Positions 46,653 to 55,921 of a DNA stretch of 64,000 bases are shown one piece after another. Each line of letters opens with the position of its first letter. The first letter of the stretch is position 1. The notes under the pieces were generated by a model. The model was not told the DNA's origin, ran no database searches, and saw only the letters and a list, made by a program, of their open reading frames with translations. The DNA is taken from positions 85,730 through 149,729 of the forward strand of contig NZ_JAVIFU010000018.1 of NCBI RefSeq assembly GCF_031157315.1, given 5' to 3'. A program made the translations under genes and the position numbers. Source of the stretch: Paenibacillus sp. LHD-38 (GTDB lineage Bacteria; Bacillota; Bacilli; Paenibacillales; Paenibacillaceae).

Positions 46653-47387
46653 TTATGATAGGTTTACTGCTGTTTGCATGATCGTTTTCGTTGTTGCCGA
46701 CTCGGAAGCGAAGGCTGATAAATTGAATCCTTTAACGATAAGCCATACCGCTAAAGTCATTTCATATAAGGCTACCGGAATCGCCAAAATGGCTCCCCAT
46801 GTTGAAAGCTGAAGAATAACACCGAACATTTCCAACAAGGCAGCGATAAAAATAAGTGTCGCTCCAGTAAGGCCCATGACAGATATAAATCGGGGAACGA
46901 GTTTTGATTTATAGAGCAAATAACTGCACATCATCGTGTTAACGCCCAGCATGAAATTTGGTCCAAGCATAAAGGTCCAGTCGTGTACGGCTGTTAATAA
47001 AGTGCCTGAGGTTTGAAAAGAGGAAGCATTCGGAGCTGCGGTTTCTACAAATTCCTGACTTAAGGTCAATAGGGATAGTACGCTGACTATACCAACAGTA
47101 ATGATAACTGCTTCAAGGAACCTGAAGCAGACATACCCAAGAGCGATACTTTCATTTTGCTTTCTTAATAATGGATACAGCATAATCGAAGTGCCAATAG
47201 CTGAGCAGACAAGAATTAACTCGAAAAGCGCTCCCAGTACCACTTGGTTTTTATGCTCAAAACCTGTAGTAAGGTAATCAGGATCATTTAGAATAGGATC
47301 GTATAAGAGAAGGCCTATTATCGACGTAACCGCCGCAAGAATAAATAATACACCTACAATGATTGCGGTTTTTCTGTTAGAAATCAT
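46653..47387 (-). CDS. DUF4386 membrane protein
   Basis: 244 residues, six membrane helices (IIVGVLFILAAVTSIIGLLL at the start). RBS GGAGGAG near 47397. The family is widespread in Bacillota with no settled role. It lies 12 nt upstream of the MDR gene and is probably cotranscribed with it. Confidence 0.85.
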   Translation of the reverse strand: MISNRKTAIIVGVLFILAAVTSIIGLLLYDPILNDPDYLTTGFEHKNQVVLGALFELILVCSAIGTSIMLYPLLRKQNESIALGYVCFRFLEAVIITVGIVSVLSLLTLSQEFVETAAPNASSFQTSGTLLTAVHDWTFMLGPNFMLGVNTMMCSYLLYKSKLVPRFISVMGLTGATLIFIAALLEMFGVILQLSTWGAILAIPVALYEMTLAVWLIVKGFNLSAFASESATTKTIMQTAVNLS

Positions 47388-47426
47388 TTTTTTATCTCCT
47401 CCGTTTAAATATAGATTTGATAATAA

Positions 47427-48125
47427 TTAAATATACGTCTTCTTCATCCAATCCGATATACCAAGACCCTCTGATTCGTGTAATTCCTCGACATCATCCA
47501 TTCGAATCAATGACCCGTCTTTGATTGCGATGAAGCTATCTAATACCGATTCGATTTCCGTTATCTCATGGCTCGTCATGATTAAGGTCTGCGATTCCAA
47601 ATCGACATAAGAAATCATTCCTTTCACGATAGATTGACGCACCAACGGATCAAGTCCAGATAATGGTTCATCCATTAAAATATAAGGCGCTTCTCTGGCT
47701 AGAGTAAGCACGATTTTTAACCGGCCGCGATTTCCTTTTGAGAGATCTTTGATTTTCTTATTGGGATCTAGCTGCATATATTTCATGATATCCTCAGCCT
47801 TAGCTATATTGAAGTCAGTAAACTGAGTAGCCTGAAAGACCAGTGCTTCTCTTACCGTGAATATGGAATAGAACGAATCATGCCCTGACATGTAAGAAAC
47901 GAGCTTACTGATTCTTCGATTCGCGATTTCTCCATTAACGGTTACCGATCCGCTTGTCGGATGCGAAAGACCTGCAATAAGCTTCAATAATGTTGATTTT
48001 CCGCTGCCGTTCTCGCCCACAATGCCTATGATCTTACCCAAGGGCAGCGCTAATGAAATGTTCTTAATGGCAGGACGTTTCATATACTTCTTTGAAACAT
48101 TAGTCAGTTCAATCACATTACGCAT
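47427..48125 (-). CDS. ABC transporter ATP-binding protein (YtrB-like)
   Basis: 232 residues: Walker A GENGSGKS, signature region DLSKGNRGRLKIVLTLA, Walker B YILMDEPLSGLD, switch MTSHEI. The signature reads SKGNR rather than LSGGQ, as is usual in the YtrB/BcrA group. Its start overlaps the gntR gene by 8 nt. It drives export or resistance together with the permease at 48502. Confidence 0.9.
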   Translation of the reverse strand: MRNVIELTNVSKKYMKRPAIKNISLALPLGKIIGIVGENGSGKSTLLKLIAGLSHPTSGSVTVNGEIANRRISKLVSYMSGHDSFYSIFTVREALVFQATQFTDFNIAKAEDIMKYMQLDPNKKIKDLSKGNRGRLKIVLTLAREAPYILMDEPLSGLDPLVRQSIVKGMISYVDLESQTLIMTSHEITEIESVLDSFIAIKDGSLIRMDDVEELHESEGLGISDWMKKTYI

Positions 48126-48495
48126 CCCCTTTATCCATTTTGTTTAAGTGGTCCTGTAGTCCGGATATGATCTCATATGAGCTGTATCCCATTTCCTGCA
48201 TGACCTGAACAAACGTTAGAATCTGCTCTTCTTTCAAATTCCCGCGTAGCTGAATCAGTCGATCTTCATGTTCGGTGACGAACGTTCCTTGACCGCGTCT
48301 TGTTTCCAAAATGCCCTCACGCTCCAGTTCGCTGTAAGCACGCTGAATGGTATTCGGGTTGACGTTGTAGGATAACGCCATATCACGGACAGATTGAAGC
48401 TTCTCACCTGCTTTTAACTCTTTGCTTACAATCAGTCGATTGATCCGATCTGCCAATTGCAGATAGATTGGTTTTGTAGAATTAAATTCATCCAT
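48118..48495 (-). CDS. GntR-family repressor, YtrA subfamily
   Basis: 125 residues: winged helix (PIYLQLADRINRLIV, SYNVNPNTIQRAYSELEREG) plus the short YtrA-type dimerisation tail. It lies between permease and ATPase genes. YtrA proteins sense cell-wall antibiotics or membrane stress; the probable operator is the palindrome at 49287. Confidence 0.9.
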   Translation of the reverse strand: MDEFNSTKPIYLQLADRINRLIVSKELKAGEKLQSVRDMALSYNVNPNTIQRAYSELEREGILETRRGQGTFVTEHEDRLIQLRGNLKEEQILTFVQVMQEMGYSSYEIISGLQDHLNKMDKGDA

Positions 48496-48501
48496 CCAAC
48501 A

Positions 48502-49242
48502 TTACACCTCAACTTTCCTATCCATGATCCAAGCACTCAAATAAAATAGTCCAACGACAACCATAAAGTGATACAGATATTCTCCCGCATATAGAGGTAT
48601 GGGATCTATTGCGAATGTCGGAAAATTCGTTTCCATGCTTAGCCATTGCGTTAATAACTTATATGGTTTAGAGGAATCGATTAAGGCGCCTACCCAGCTT
48701 GGGATGATAACCGCACCAAGAAGCGCTAACCAGGTCCAACGTCCAATTCTATATTTTAGCGCATGGTGTATGGACCATAAGAGTATCACGAAGGCACTAA
48801 TCATAATGGAGATCAAAAAAATATGAGGGAAAATCAGCAATCCCGCCTTCAAAGTATCCGTCCAATACGCTTCAATTAAACTGAACCTCGAAATAATCAG
48901 GGAGCCCGCCATCAAATATAGAATAACTAAGGATACAAACATCATGGCAATCCCATTCAATACTTTACTTAAGAGTAAGGTGGAGGCCGAACGGGGATCA
49001 TGCAGCCAGAGGTGCAGCTGATCGGCCTCTGTTCTCAAGCTGATAAACAAGATGACCGGAAGATAAAAAATATGGAGAACAACAGCAACTAACAAGGGTA
49101 TAAACAAGAATAAGTTATCGCCAGTATTCATATCCACGTACAACGTTAACAATAGAACCAAGAAGTTAATGACAAGCCCTATGAAAAAAACAGTTCTTGT
49201 CAATCGAAAATCCTTTTTGAATAAAGCTGCCCATTCGGTCAT
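48502..49242 (-). CDS. ABC transporter permease (YtrC/D-like)
   Basis: 246 residues with six membrane helices and a cytosolic start (MTEWAALFKKDFRL). First gene of the permease-gntR-ATPase operon. ATG 49242 follows GGGGAG. Few residues are conserved in this permease group, so the call rests on helices and neighbours. Confidence 0.8.
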   Translation of the reverse strand: MTEWAALFKKDFRLTRTVFFIGLVINFLVLLLTLYVDMNTGDNLFLFIPLLVAVVLHIFYLPVILFISLRTEADQLHLWLHDPRSASTLLLSKVLNGIAMMFVSLVILYLMAGSLIISRFSLIEAYWTDTLKAGLLIFPHIFLISIMISAFVILLWSIHHALKYRIGRWTWLALLGAVIIPSWVGALIDSSKPYKLLTQWLSMETNFPTFAIDPIPLYAGEYLYHFMVVVGLFYLSAWIMDRKVEV

Positions 49243-49286
49243 TTATATCTCCCCTTTAATTTGAAATGCTAACCATGAATTATTGT

Positions 49287-49308
49287 ATTAGTGAGATAGT
49301 ACACTAAT
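49287..49308. promoter_or_regulatory. Probable YtrA-type operator
   Basis: ATTAGTG (49287-49293) and CACTAAT (49302-49308) form a perfect 7-8-7 inverted repeat 45 bp upstream of the permease start, the layout used by GntR/YtrA repressors for autoregulation. Confidence 0.65.
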
Positions 49309-49432
49309 TCATTAATTCATGTCAATGGGCGTTACAAAAGCTGTCTGGAATGTAAACTTGGCAGTCTTAGTTGCTTCGTCGCTTTATGAACCTCACCCAG
49401 AAATAAAATATCTCCTTTGTACAGACTTAACA

Positions 49433-49471
49433 AATGCCGGCAGCCTGCTCTTCCGAGTGGCAACCGGCATT
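49433..49471 (-). terminator. Hairpin after the diguanylate cyclase gene
   Basis: AATGCCGG (49433-49440) pairs with CCGGCATT (49464-49471) just beyond the stop of the minus-strand gene; the U tract is weak. Confidence 0.6.
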
Positions 49472-49482
49472 CTTTGCATGAG

Positions 49483-50916
49483 TTATTCGCTTTGATCCGT
49501 TATATCCGTAACCATCGTCCGGTTTCTTCCTGCTGTGGCTAAGGCGAGAAGCACGACGAATTCTTCTCCACCATAACGGCAGCTTACATCACCGGGTCGA
49601 ACGGATAAAGTAATGATTTTGGCGAGAAGCTTCAACACTTCATCCCCGGTTTGATGACCGTACGTGTCGTTAATTCTTTTGAATCGGTCGATATCCATAA
49701 CAATAATGGAATAAGAGACTTGTTCGGCTATCCATTTATTCATAATGGATTCAAGCGTTCTTCGGTTCGTTAACCCTGTTAATGGATCTGTCATGGCATC
49801 GCGGGTTAATTGCTCCGTATGTTTTCTTATATCCGTTAATGCAACCGTTATCGCTTTTGTAATTAAATCAGCCTCCCTGTTCCAATGGTTCTTGGTTTCC
49901 GGAAGACGGACTTCTTCTCTCCCGATTTTGCTAACGAGGTTCGCAAGTGATACGAAAGGGCGTGCCAATCTACGAGCAAGCCATATTGCGGAAAGCAATA
50001 ATAAGATGAACGGAAGGAGTGAGTACAAGAGTAAGGTTTGGATATGATCATTCAATTGTTCATGGATAGCACCGATCGGAGAATAAACCACTATTCCCCA
50101 ACCGTTCTCCGGAACGCTGGAATATCCTGCGAGGAAGGGGACACCGTTCAAGTTGATCATCTGTTCCTTCCCGCTCTTGCCTTGAACAAGCTTCTGAACG
50201 ACTGTATTAGCGCTAATATCCTCGCCTAACCGGGTTTTGTCGGGATGGTATAACAGATGACCGTCTGACCCTACCACATAAAAGGAGGAGCCGGCATCAT
50301 CGACGTTATTGCTCCCGAAAATCATATTCATGATGTTGTTCTCCTGCAAAAAAATGGTGCCCCCGACAATTCCGCGGTATGTCCCGTTTTTCTCAAATAA
50401 CGGCTCACTCATAAATACAATGAGGCGATTGCTCTTGGAGGTTGTATACGAATGGGACAAGTAGGGCTTTCTCGAAGCCAGTGCTTCTTTGGCAGCTTCT
50501 GTTGAAATGCGGCTCCCGACAGCGCCTTCGGAATAAGGAGACCTGTTGCGGACGAGTCCCGTTTCATCCACTACGAAGACGGAGTTAAAGTAGTTGCTGC
50601 TAAGACGCATGAGCTCGAGGTTTTTATACATCTCCTCTTCGTTCGTAGTGGGATTACTTGATAAAACACCGGCTGTATATTGAAGGCTGCTCCGCATCGA
50701 TTTAAATAAGGAGTCCATGGTTTGACTCATCTTTGCAGCGTTTGTGAAATTCAAGGTGAGTGTCGTGTCGTATAATGCCTGTTTTTTTGATTGATAGGAC
50801 GCAATGAGTAAGAGCGTCAAAGTGAGCACGACGGAAAGTATGACCAATCCCGATAGAAGTGTGGCTAGACCGATTTTATTCCTTTGACTTCTTTTAATCT
50901 CGCGTAGTACAGGCAT
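49483..50916 (-). CDS. Membrane diguanylate cyclase with dCACHE sensor, GGDEF domain shortened
   Basis: 477 residues: helix at ~18-38, dCACHE external sensor to ~280, second helix at ~290-315, HAMP-like linker, GGDEF domain from ~375. GGEEF is at 449-453, but the protein ends only 24 residues later as VVLLALATAGRNRTM. The normal domain runs ~60 residues more, ending ...ADxALYxAKxxGRN. The AGRNR end is present, so about 50 residues between VVLL and ALATAGRNR are missing in frame. Cyclase activity is doubtful. The dCACHE part suggests sensing of an amino acid or similar ligand. Confidence 0.85.
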   Translation of the reverse strand: MPVLREIKRSQRNKIGLATLLSGLVILSVVLTLTLLLIASYQSKKQALYDTTLTLNFTNAAKMSQTMDSLFKSMRSSLQYTAGVLSSNPTTNEEEMYKNLELMRLSSNYFNSVFVVDETGLVRNRSPYSEGAVGSRISTEAAKEALASRKPYLSHSYTTSKSNRLIVFMSEPLFEKNGTYRGIVGGTIFLQENNIMNMIFGSNNVDDAGSSFYVVGSDGHLLYHPDKTRLGEDISANTVVQKLVQGKSGKEQMINLNGVPFLAGYSSVPENGWGIVVYSPIGAIHEQLNDHIQTLLLYSLLPFILLLLSAIWLARRLARPFVSLANLVSKIGREEVRLPETKNHWNREADLITKAITVALTDIRKHTEQLTRDAMTDPLTGLTNRRTLESIMNKWIAEQVSYSIIVMDIDRFKRINDTYGHQTGDEVLKLLAKIITLSVRPGDVSCRYGGEEFVVLLALATAGRNRTMVTDITDQSE

Positions 50917-51125
50917 GGTAAAACTCCTCTTTTTAAAAATTGGCTTTCGTTACAATTCGACGTTATTCTACACATACCTCTCAAACACATGGGATAATCA
51001 TTCAATAATTGCTACTATTATCCTATTTACGGTGAGTGGAAGGAGGAGATGTTCTGCAAGCAACAGCTAACCTCTTGAGATGCTATGAAAATTGTTTTCA
51101 GCCTTCTGCGCTGAAAATACAAAAA

Positions 51126-51156
51126 CCAGTAGCCCTCCTATAACGAGGGGCTGCTG
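51126..51156 (-). terminator. Terminator of the acyl-CoA ligase gene
   Basis: CCAGTAGCCC pairs with GGGCTGCTGG; on the minus strand it is followed by TTTTTGTATTTT. Confidence 0.75.
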
Positions 51157-51188
51157 GCTTAGTAGATGATACAATAAAGCTCCGGGCA

Positions 51189-52763
51189 TTAATTAGCCAA
51201 TGTTTTTCTAAGACGTAATTGATTTCTAATAGCCGCTTTGTTAAGCTTTCCTACAGCTGTACAAGCAAGAGTCTCGACGATCTCCAAATGAGTGGGAATC
51301 TTATATTCGGCTATCTCCTGGCGGCAAAATTGCTTCAGCTCTTCCAGCGTGAGTATGGTTTCCTCATTCAGGGTTATCACTGCAATGACTTCTTCGCCCT
51401 CATCCAGTAATGGCACTCCTACTACGGCAACATCAAGAATGGATGGATGTTTACTTAACACTTCTTCCACTTCAGCACAGTAAACATTCGAACCATTCAC
51501 AATGATCATGTCTTTCTTTCTGTCCAAGAGATATAAGTAGCCATCTTCATCGTATTTTCCGAGGTCGCCTGTATAGAGCCATCCATTACGTATGGCTTTA
51601 TCCGTCTCTTCAGGATTGTTCCAGTAACCGAGCATCATTTGTTTGCCTTTGCAAATGATTTCACCTATGTCGCCTTGCTCGATATCATCACCAGAGTCAT
51701 TGACTATACGCACTTCAAACGGCAGTTGACCCCACTGGACCATATTGTACGGGTTCCCTACGGATAAAAGCCGATTTAACTTCCCCTCGATGAAGCATCG
51801 GCTTACCGATAAGGAACTGATGAATTGACCACTCTCGGTCTGAGCATAGACTTCTGTAAGCTGAGCGTTCGGAAAAATCTCTCGTGCTTTGTGAAAAGTT
51901 TTTTCGTTGATGGGAGACCCTCCACAAGAGATCCCTTCAACGCATTGAATACGTCGGGACTTAATGTTTTCTAAATTAACGATGTCTCTGAACAGAAGTC
52001 CTACAGTACCTAAAAACTTGATTTGTTCACGTTCAATTAGATTAACAACCTCTTCGGCCTGCAAAGGATAGGATTCCGGATAGATGAGGCAGCCGCCTTC
52101 AAATAATGTAGTCCATAATATGAATTGACCGGTTAAATGAGCCTGATTTGGAACGATGGATTTTTTAGAAGGATTATGCCCTCCGCCTTTATTGGCATGC
52201 ATGAAGGACCAATAACTGATGCTGCGATGGGAATGCATGACCCCCTTAGGACGGCCGGTTGTACCACCGGTATAGATAACTAGGGCAATATCATCGGGGT
52301 CTGCTTCATGCCATTCGGTTAGTGGGGAGAGGCTTGAGATATAATTGTCTATTGATGGGGAGGTGCCTGCTGTCTTGCAAGGAATGGTGTGAATAATATT
52401 TAACGAGGAAGTACATTTAAAAATATCCATATGATCAGAGTCATAAACAACTGCAATAGGGGCGGCATCTTGAAGAATTTGTTTAATTTCTTTGATGGCC
52501 AGACTAGGATTTATCGCTACTGGAATTGCGCCTATAGCAACTGCGGCGCACTCCGCAATAGCGAGGTCCGGGGATGGATGACCTAGAAGTGCAAGGCGAT
52601 CACCGGGTTTAATGGAAAGCTTGCTTAAGCCTTGGGCGACTTTGTTCACTTGCTGTAACAGTTGATAATAAGTTAGGGTTTTGGTTTTATGTTTCATCGC
52701 ATAATTAGACGGGTGCATCCGAGTAACTTTGGGCAGTATCTCTGAAAGCAGCAAACAGCTCAC
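51189..52763 (-). CDS. Acyl-CoA synthetase / AMP-dependent ligase
   Basis: 524 residues. P-loop YTGGTTGRPKG, YTGDLGKYDEDGYLYL and GSNVYCAEVEEVL are motifs of the ANL family, which adenylates a carboxylic acid and couples it to CoA or a carrier; the C-terminal lysine is in AVGKLNKAAI. GTG 52763 is the listed start; TTG 52754 has better spacing from GGAAGG. No partner PKS or NRPS gene is nearby. Substrate (fatty or aromatic acid) not determinable. Confidence 0.88.
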   Translation of the reverse strand: MSCLLLSEILPKVTRMHPSNYAMKHKTKTLTYYQLLQQVNKVAQGLSKLSIKPGDRLALLGHPSPDLAIAECAAVAIGAIPVAINPSLAIKEIKQILQDAAPIAVVYDSDHMDIFKCTSSLNIIHTIPCKTAGTSPSIDNYISSLSPLTEWHEADPDDIALVIYTGGTTGRPKGVMHSHRSISYWSFMHANKGGGHNPSKKSIVPNQAHLTGQFILWTTLFEGGCLIYPESYPLQAEEVVNLIEREQIKFLGTVGLLFRDIVNLENIKSRRIQCVEGISCGGSPINEKTFHKAREIFPNAQLTEVYAQTESGQFISSLSVSRCFIEGKLNRLLSVGNPYNMVQWGQLPFEVRIVNDSGDDIEQGDIGEIICKGKQMMLGYWNNPEETDKAIRNGWLYTGDLGKYDEDGYLYLLDRKKDMIIVNGSNVYCAEVEEVLSKHPSILDVAVVGVPLLDEGEEVIAVITLNEETILTLEELKQFCRQEIAEYKIPTHLEIVETLACTAVGKLNKAAIRNQLRLRKTLAN

Positions 52764-52887
52764 CTTCCTATAAAATATTCACTAAACCCTATGAGTTTAC
52801 TGTGTAATAAAGGTATCATTGTGAATTCACTGTAGCAAATAGACATTTCTTATAGCTGAATATTATTTTTGTTATAAAAGAAAGAAA

Positions 52888-52928
52888 AGGGCCGTGAATG
52901 CCACCATTGAGGTGACTATCACGGCCCT
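52888..52928 (-). terminator. Terminator of the AHSA1 gene
   Basis: AGGGCCGTGA (52888-52897) pairs with TCACGGCCCT (52919-52928); the minus strand continues into TTTTCTTTCTTTT. Confidence 0.85.
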
Positions 52929-52966
52929 GATTATATAAGCAGTCTTTGCGAGGCAGCATTAGATCC

Positions 52967-53497
52967 TTAAATTTTCGCTAAGTAGGCATCGAGCTGGTCA
53001 AAGGTGCCGCCGAAGCCTTGCTGCATGGAATCAAACATACCTTTGTAGAATGCATGCTCCTCGGCTGTTGCATTGTGTGGGCCTCCCCGGAGAGTGAGGG
53101 TGGTTTGGCCTTCATGTTCGGCGAACGTTACGATATTCATCACTTCAAGCGGAAATTCAGAGCTGAATGGGGGACTTATCGTATTACCCTCAGCATCGGA
53201 GAAGGAGTTGAGGAAGATGATTTTTTCAGGTGCAACAATTTCTTGATAAACGAACTTGCCCCACATTTCATGGCCATCAGGGGAGCGCATGCCATAGTGA
53301 AACATACCGCCTGGGCGCAGATCAAGCTTTATTACTTCAAGTGACATCCCCGTAGGTCCCCACCAGTGCTTCAAGTGCTCGGACTCCGTCCATACTTTAA
53401 ACACTAGCTCACGCGGCGCGTTGAAAGTACGAGTGATCACCAACTTTCCTTCCTCTGTGTTCGTAGGATTGGTGTTTGCTGCTTGGCTTTCCGTCAT
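52967..53497 (-). CDS. SRPBCC / AHSA1-family protein
   Basis: 176 residues. ITRTFNAPRELVFKVWTE and HLKHWWGPTGM are typical of Aha1/START-like stress proteins. ATG 53497 follows GGAGGAA; a longer frame from 53539 has no RBS. It follows an ArsR-type regulator, a pairing found often in soil bacteria. It may bind a hydrophobic ligand; role unknown. Confidence 0.88.
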   Translation of the reverse strand: MTESQAANTNPTNTEEGKLVITRTFNAPRELVFKVWTESEHLKHWWGPTGMSLEVIKLDLRPGGMFHYGMRSPDGHEMWGKFVYQEIVAPEKIIFLNSFSDAEGNTISPPFSSEFPLEVMNIVTFAEHEGQTTLTLRGGPHNATAEEHAFYKGMFDSMQQGFGGTFDQLDAYLAKI

Positions 53498-53563
53498 GTC
53501 GATTCCTCCAAATTTGATTGTAGTATTCATTAGGTCCACATTTGTTTTTCGATGGTTCGATCG

Positions 53564-53899
53564 TTAATCGTTGTAGACAGTGGTATTAGTCTTCCCCTGT
53601 AGTTCTTGCATATAAGCTTCCAGATGATCGAACGGATTTCCCCACATACGACGAAAGGAACCTAGCCATGTGTCCAGCTCCTGAAGCGGCTGAGGACGCA
53701 GCTTGTAAACCCGCCGGTTGGCGATGGGATACATCTCGACGAGTCCGGCATCACCAAGTACTCGAAGATGTTTGGAAACTTGCGGCTGGTTGAGCCCGAG
53801 TCGATTGACGATTTCTCCAACAGTAAGAGGGCATTCACGTAAGAGTTCGACAATTTGTAATCGGTGGGGCTCGGCGAGAGCTAGTAAGGTTAATTTCAT
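53564..53899 (-). CDS. ArsR-family metal-independent regulator
   Basis: About 111 residues from ATG 53899: LALAEPHRLQIVELLREC, LTVGEIVNRLGLNQPQVSKHLRVL and a beta wing (YPIANRRVYKLRP). No CxC metal site, so a non-metal signal is likely. The gene probably represses itself and the AHSA1 gene behind it. An upstream extension to 53935 is unlikely because it overlaps the operator. Confidence 0.88.
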   Translation of the reverse strand: MKLTLLALAEPHRLQIVELLRECPLTVGEIVNRLGLNQPQVSKHLRVLGDAGLVEMYPIANRRVYKLRPQPLQELDTWLGSFRRMWGNPFDHLEAYMQELQGKTNTTVYND

Positions 53900-53919
53900 G
53901 AGTTTAATATACCTGATAA

Positions 53920-53945
53920 GGAATATTCCTGTCAAGGAATATTGA
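53920..53945. promoter_or_regulatory. Probable ArsR operator
   Basis: Palindrome GGAATATTCC (53920-53929) is followed by a second half-matched copy GGAATATTGA (53936-53945), 21 bp upstream of the regulator start. Confidence 0.55.
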
Positions 53946-54000
53946 ATTCATGTTTGTCCGGGACAGAAATGAAATAGCTGTATCCCAAGTGTAAGTATAA

Positions 54001-54042
54001 AAAAGGCCAGAATTCCACGTCGGAGGACTCTGGCCTTTTTTG
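54001..54042 (-). terminator. Terminator of the XRE/membrane protein pair
   Basis: AAAAGGCCAG at 54001 pairs with CTGGCCTTTT ending at 54039, with A and T runs on the two sides. Confidence 0.8.
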
Positions 54043-54084
54043 TGAATAATTGCTGCTTCAGAGGGGTATTTTTTACAAACCATT

Positions 54085-54306
54085 TCATGAATTTCCATCT
54101 TCCATAAAGAACACTTCTTCTAAAGGGGAGTTGAAGACGCGAGCAATCCGAAAAGCCAATTCCAGCGAGGGGGAGTAATTTCCTTTTTCGATGGTTACGA
54201 TGGTTTGTCTGGTTACGCCTACTTTGTCAGCCAATTGCTGCTGGGTCATCTCGTCATGGTTGAATCGTAGTTTGCGTACGTTATTACCGATAAGACTTTT
54301 GCCCAT
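54085..54306 (-). CDS. Small XRE-family regulator (YozG/Cro-like)
   Basis: 73 residues, a single helix-turn-helix: MTQQQLADKVGVTRQTIVTIEKGNYSPSLELAF in the canonical spacing. It starts 1 nt after the membrane protein gene, as in many such pairs in Bacillota, and probably controls it. Confidence 0.9.
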   Translation of the reverse strand: MGKSLIGNNVRKLRFNHDEMTQQQLADKVGVTRQTIVTIEKGNYSPSLELAFRIARVFNSPLEEVFFMEDGNS

Positions 54307-54307
54307 C

Positions 54308-54754
54308 TTAGACTCCTTTCCGATATAGATAAATCTGCGTTGTCACTCCGACCAGTTCCGACACGAAGCCTGAGAAGATAAGGATAAGGAACATTAAGAA
54401 GGGCTGCACATCGAGGACCAGCGATCCCATCGCAAGGAGGAAGCCAAGAATGAACACGTAATGTGAATTCCGTGTGGCTTTCAAATCGATCAACTTGTCT
54501 AACTCATCGGAGAAGGTAGGCTCGGTTTCATTTGTTGTCATTCGGAAGATGATATTGAATACGATCGTGATGATGATCTTAGCTGCGATGGACACCGGGA
54601 TCAAGATTAGAATGACGGCCCCCCAGAAGCTGAGTGAATCGTTTGAATCCAAGCCCCCATTCAGGCGCTGTTGAAATACATACAAGCCATAAAATCCGAA
54701 AATCAATACGGTGCCAATCAAAGATACGATGTTCTTTTTTTCTTGATAGGACAA
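54308..54754 (-). CDS. Four-helix membrane protein paired with the XRE regulator
   Basis: 148 residues with four hydrophobic segments (IVSLIGTVLIFGFYGLYVF, WGAVILILIPVSIAAKIIIT, YVFILGFLLAMGSLVL, FLMFLILIFSGFVSELVGV in part). RBS AGGAGGAG. I do not recognise a function; the small-regulator partner is the only context. Confidence 0.8.
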   Translation of the reverse strand: MSYQEKKNIVSLIGTVLIFGFYGLYVFQQRLNGGLDSNDSLSFWGAVILILIPVSIAAKIIITIVFNIIFRMTTNETEPTFSDELDKLIDLKATRNSHYVFILGFLLAMGSLVLDVQPFLMFLILIFSGFVSELVGVTTQIYLYRKGV

Positions 54755-54895
54755 TTTTTACTCCTCCTGTAAGTCGATCTTTATTTTAAGTAAAGTACCA
54801 TGAAAGTAATGTAACTTATTAATTACATAATGTAAAGTTTTCCTTACATGATAAAACGAATTTTTTCTAGCTTCCTTGATAAGTTGATAGTCGGT

Positions 54896-55532
54896 TTAAA
54901 TGTTGCGAGCCAAATATGAACGAAGATCAACTTCTAGGTAGCTGCCGTCAAAGCGGAAAACGGAAACGTCCTCAGGAACTCGAAGGCCATTGTCGAGTAA
55001 GTAATTCATCGCTCCCAGAGCCATGAGATCAGTTGAACAAAATACAGCGGTAGGCAACGAACCGGTTGCTGCAATGCTGCTCATCGCCCTCATACCCTCC
55101 TCAACGGAAAGCTCACTCTCCACGACCCAATCTTTGCGCATCGATATCCCGGTATCCGTTAAGGCCTGCAAATAACCTGCAAAACGTTCTCCGCCGACGG
55201 CTGATGTGCCTGATCCGCGAATCATCGCAATATTGCGGTGGCCATTCTGGATCAGGGAGGTTACAGCTTCATATGCAGCCGTTATGTTATCTATATGAAC
55301 AGAAGGTATGGAAGGGATTTTTGAGATTTGACCGATTGCTATACACGGTGTGCCAGCAATCATGTTGGTATGTTTATTATGTAGAGGCGTTCCTGCGAAA
55401 ATAATGCCATGAGTTCGAAGTTTATTGAATAGATTCAAATGGTGAAGCTCACTTTCGATTGTACCGTCTGTTTGCGTAATTAAAACGTCATATCCATATA
55501 AATGGAATACATTTTTAATACAGGATATTAAT
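54896..55532 (-). pseudogene. LacI-family regulator, truncated at both ends
   Basis: The sugar-binding core is clear: YGYDVLITQTDG, THGIIFAGTPL, PSVHIDNITAAYEAVTSLI, RFAGYLQALTD, AVFCSTDLMALGAM, VPEDVSVFRFDG. The frame is closed by TAA at 55533-55535 before any helix-turn-helix, and the C-terminal third is replaced by SYLARNI-stop. So the DNA-binding domain and the end are lost. Confidence 0.8.
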
Positions 55533-55921
55533 TATTTGCAAACGAAAATGCCGCTGACTGCTTTGTTTATAAAGGGTATATCAGCTAAAAGGCGGTTGCC
55601 GGCTATCATTAAACTCGTGCTGTGTGCGTTCATTGTTAACCTTATATTAAATCCTAGCGTGATCGTTGGAAATTATCCGAATTAGCATTGACTAGGAAAA
55701 TAAATTGTCTTATACTCGGTCATATTAAGAAAATATTTTCCGCTGTATAAGTAAAGAAGGATATTATTTTTCAGTTAGGACTTTTTCTGTAAAAATATAC
55801 TAAATATAAATCCCTTTAAAAAACACTCAACATATGCTGATTGTAACCGTTTTTTAAGGCTTTTTCAGAGTATTACTCCTAAGGCTCGAAGCAACTTATA
55901 GGGAAAAGAAGGGGATTTTTT
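55533..55921. other. Gene-free stretch before the PAS kinase
   Basis: Minus-strand traces near 55540-55640 read TSLMIAGNRLLAD but are not assignable to LacI with confidence. The rest is AT-rich and likely holds the promoter of the kinase gene. Nothing else is seen. Confidence 0.4.
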
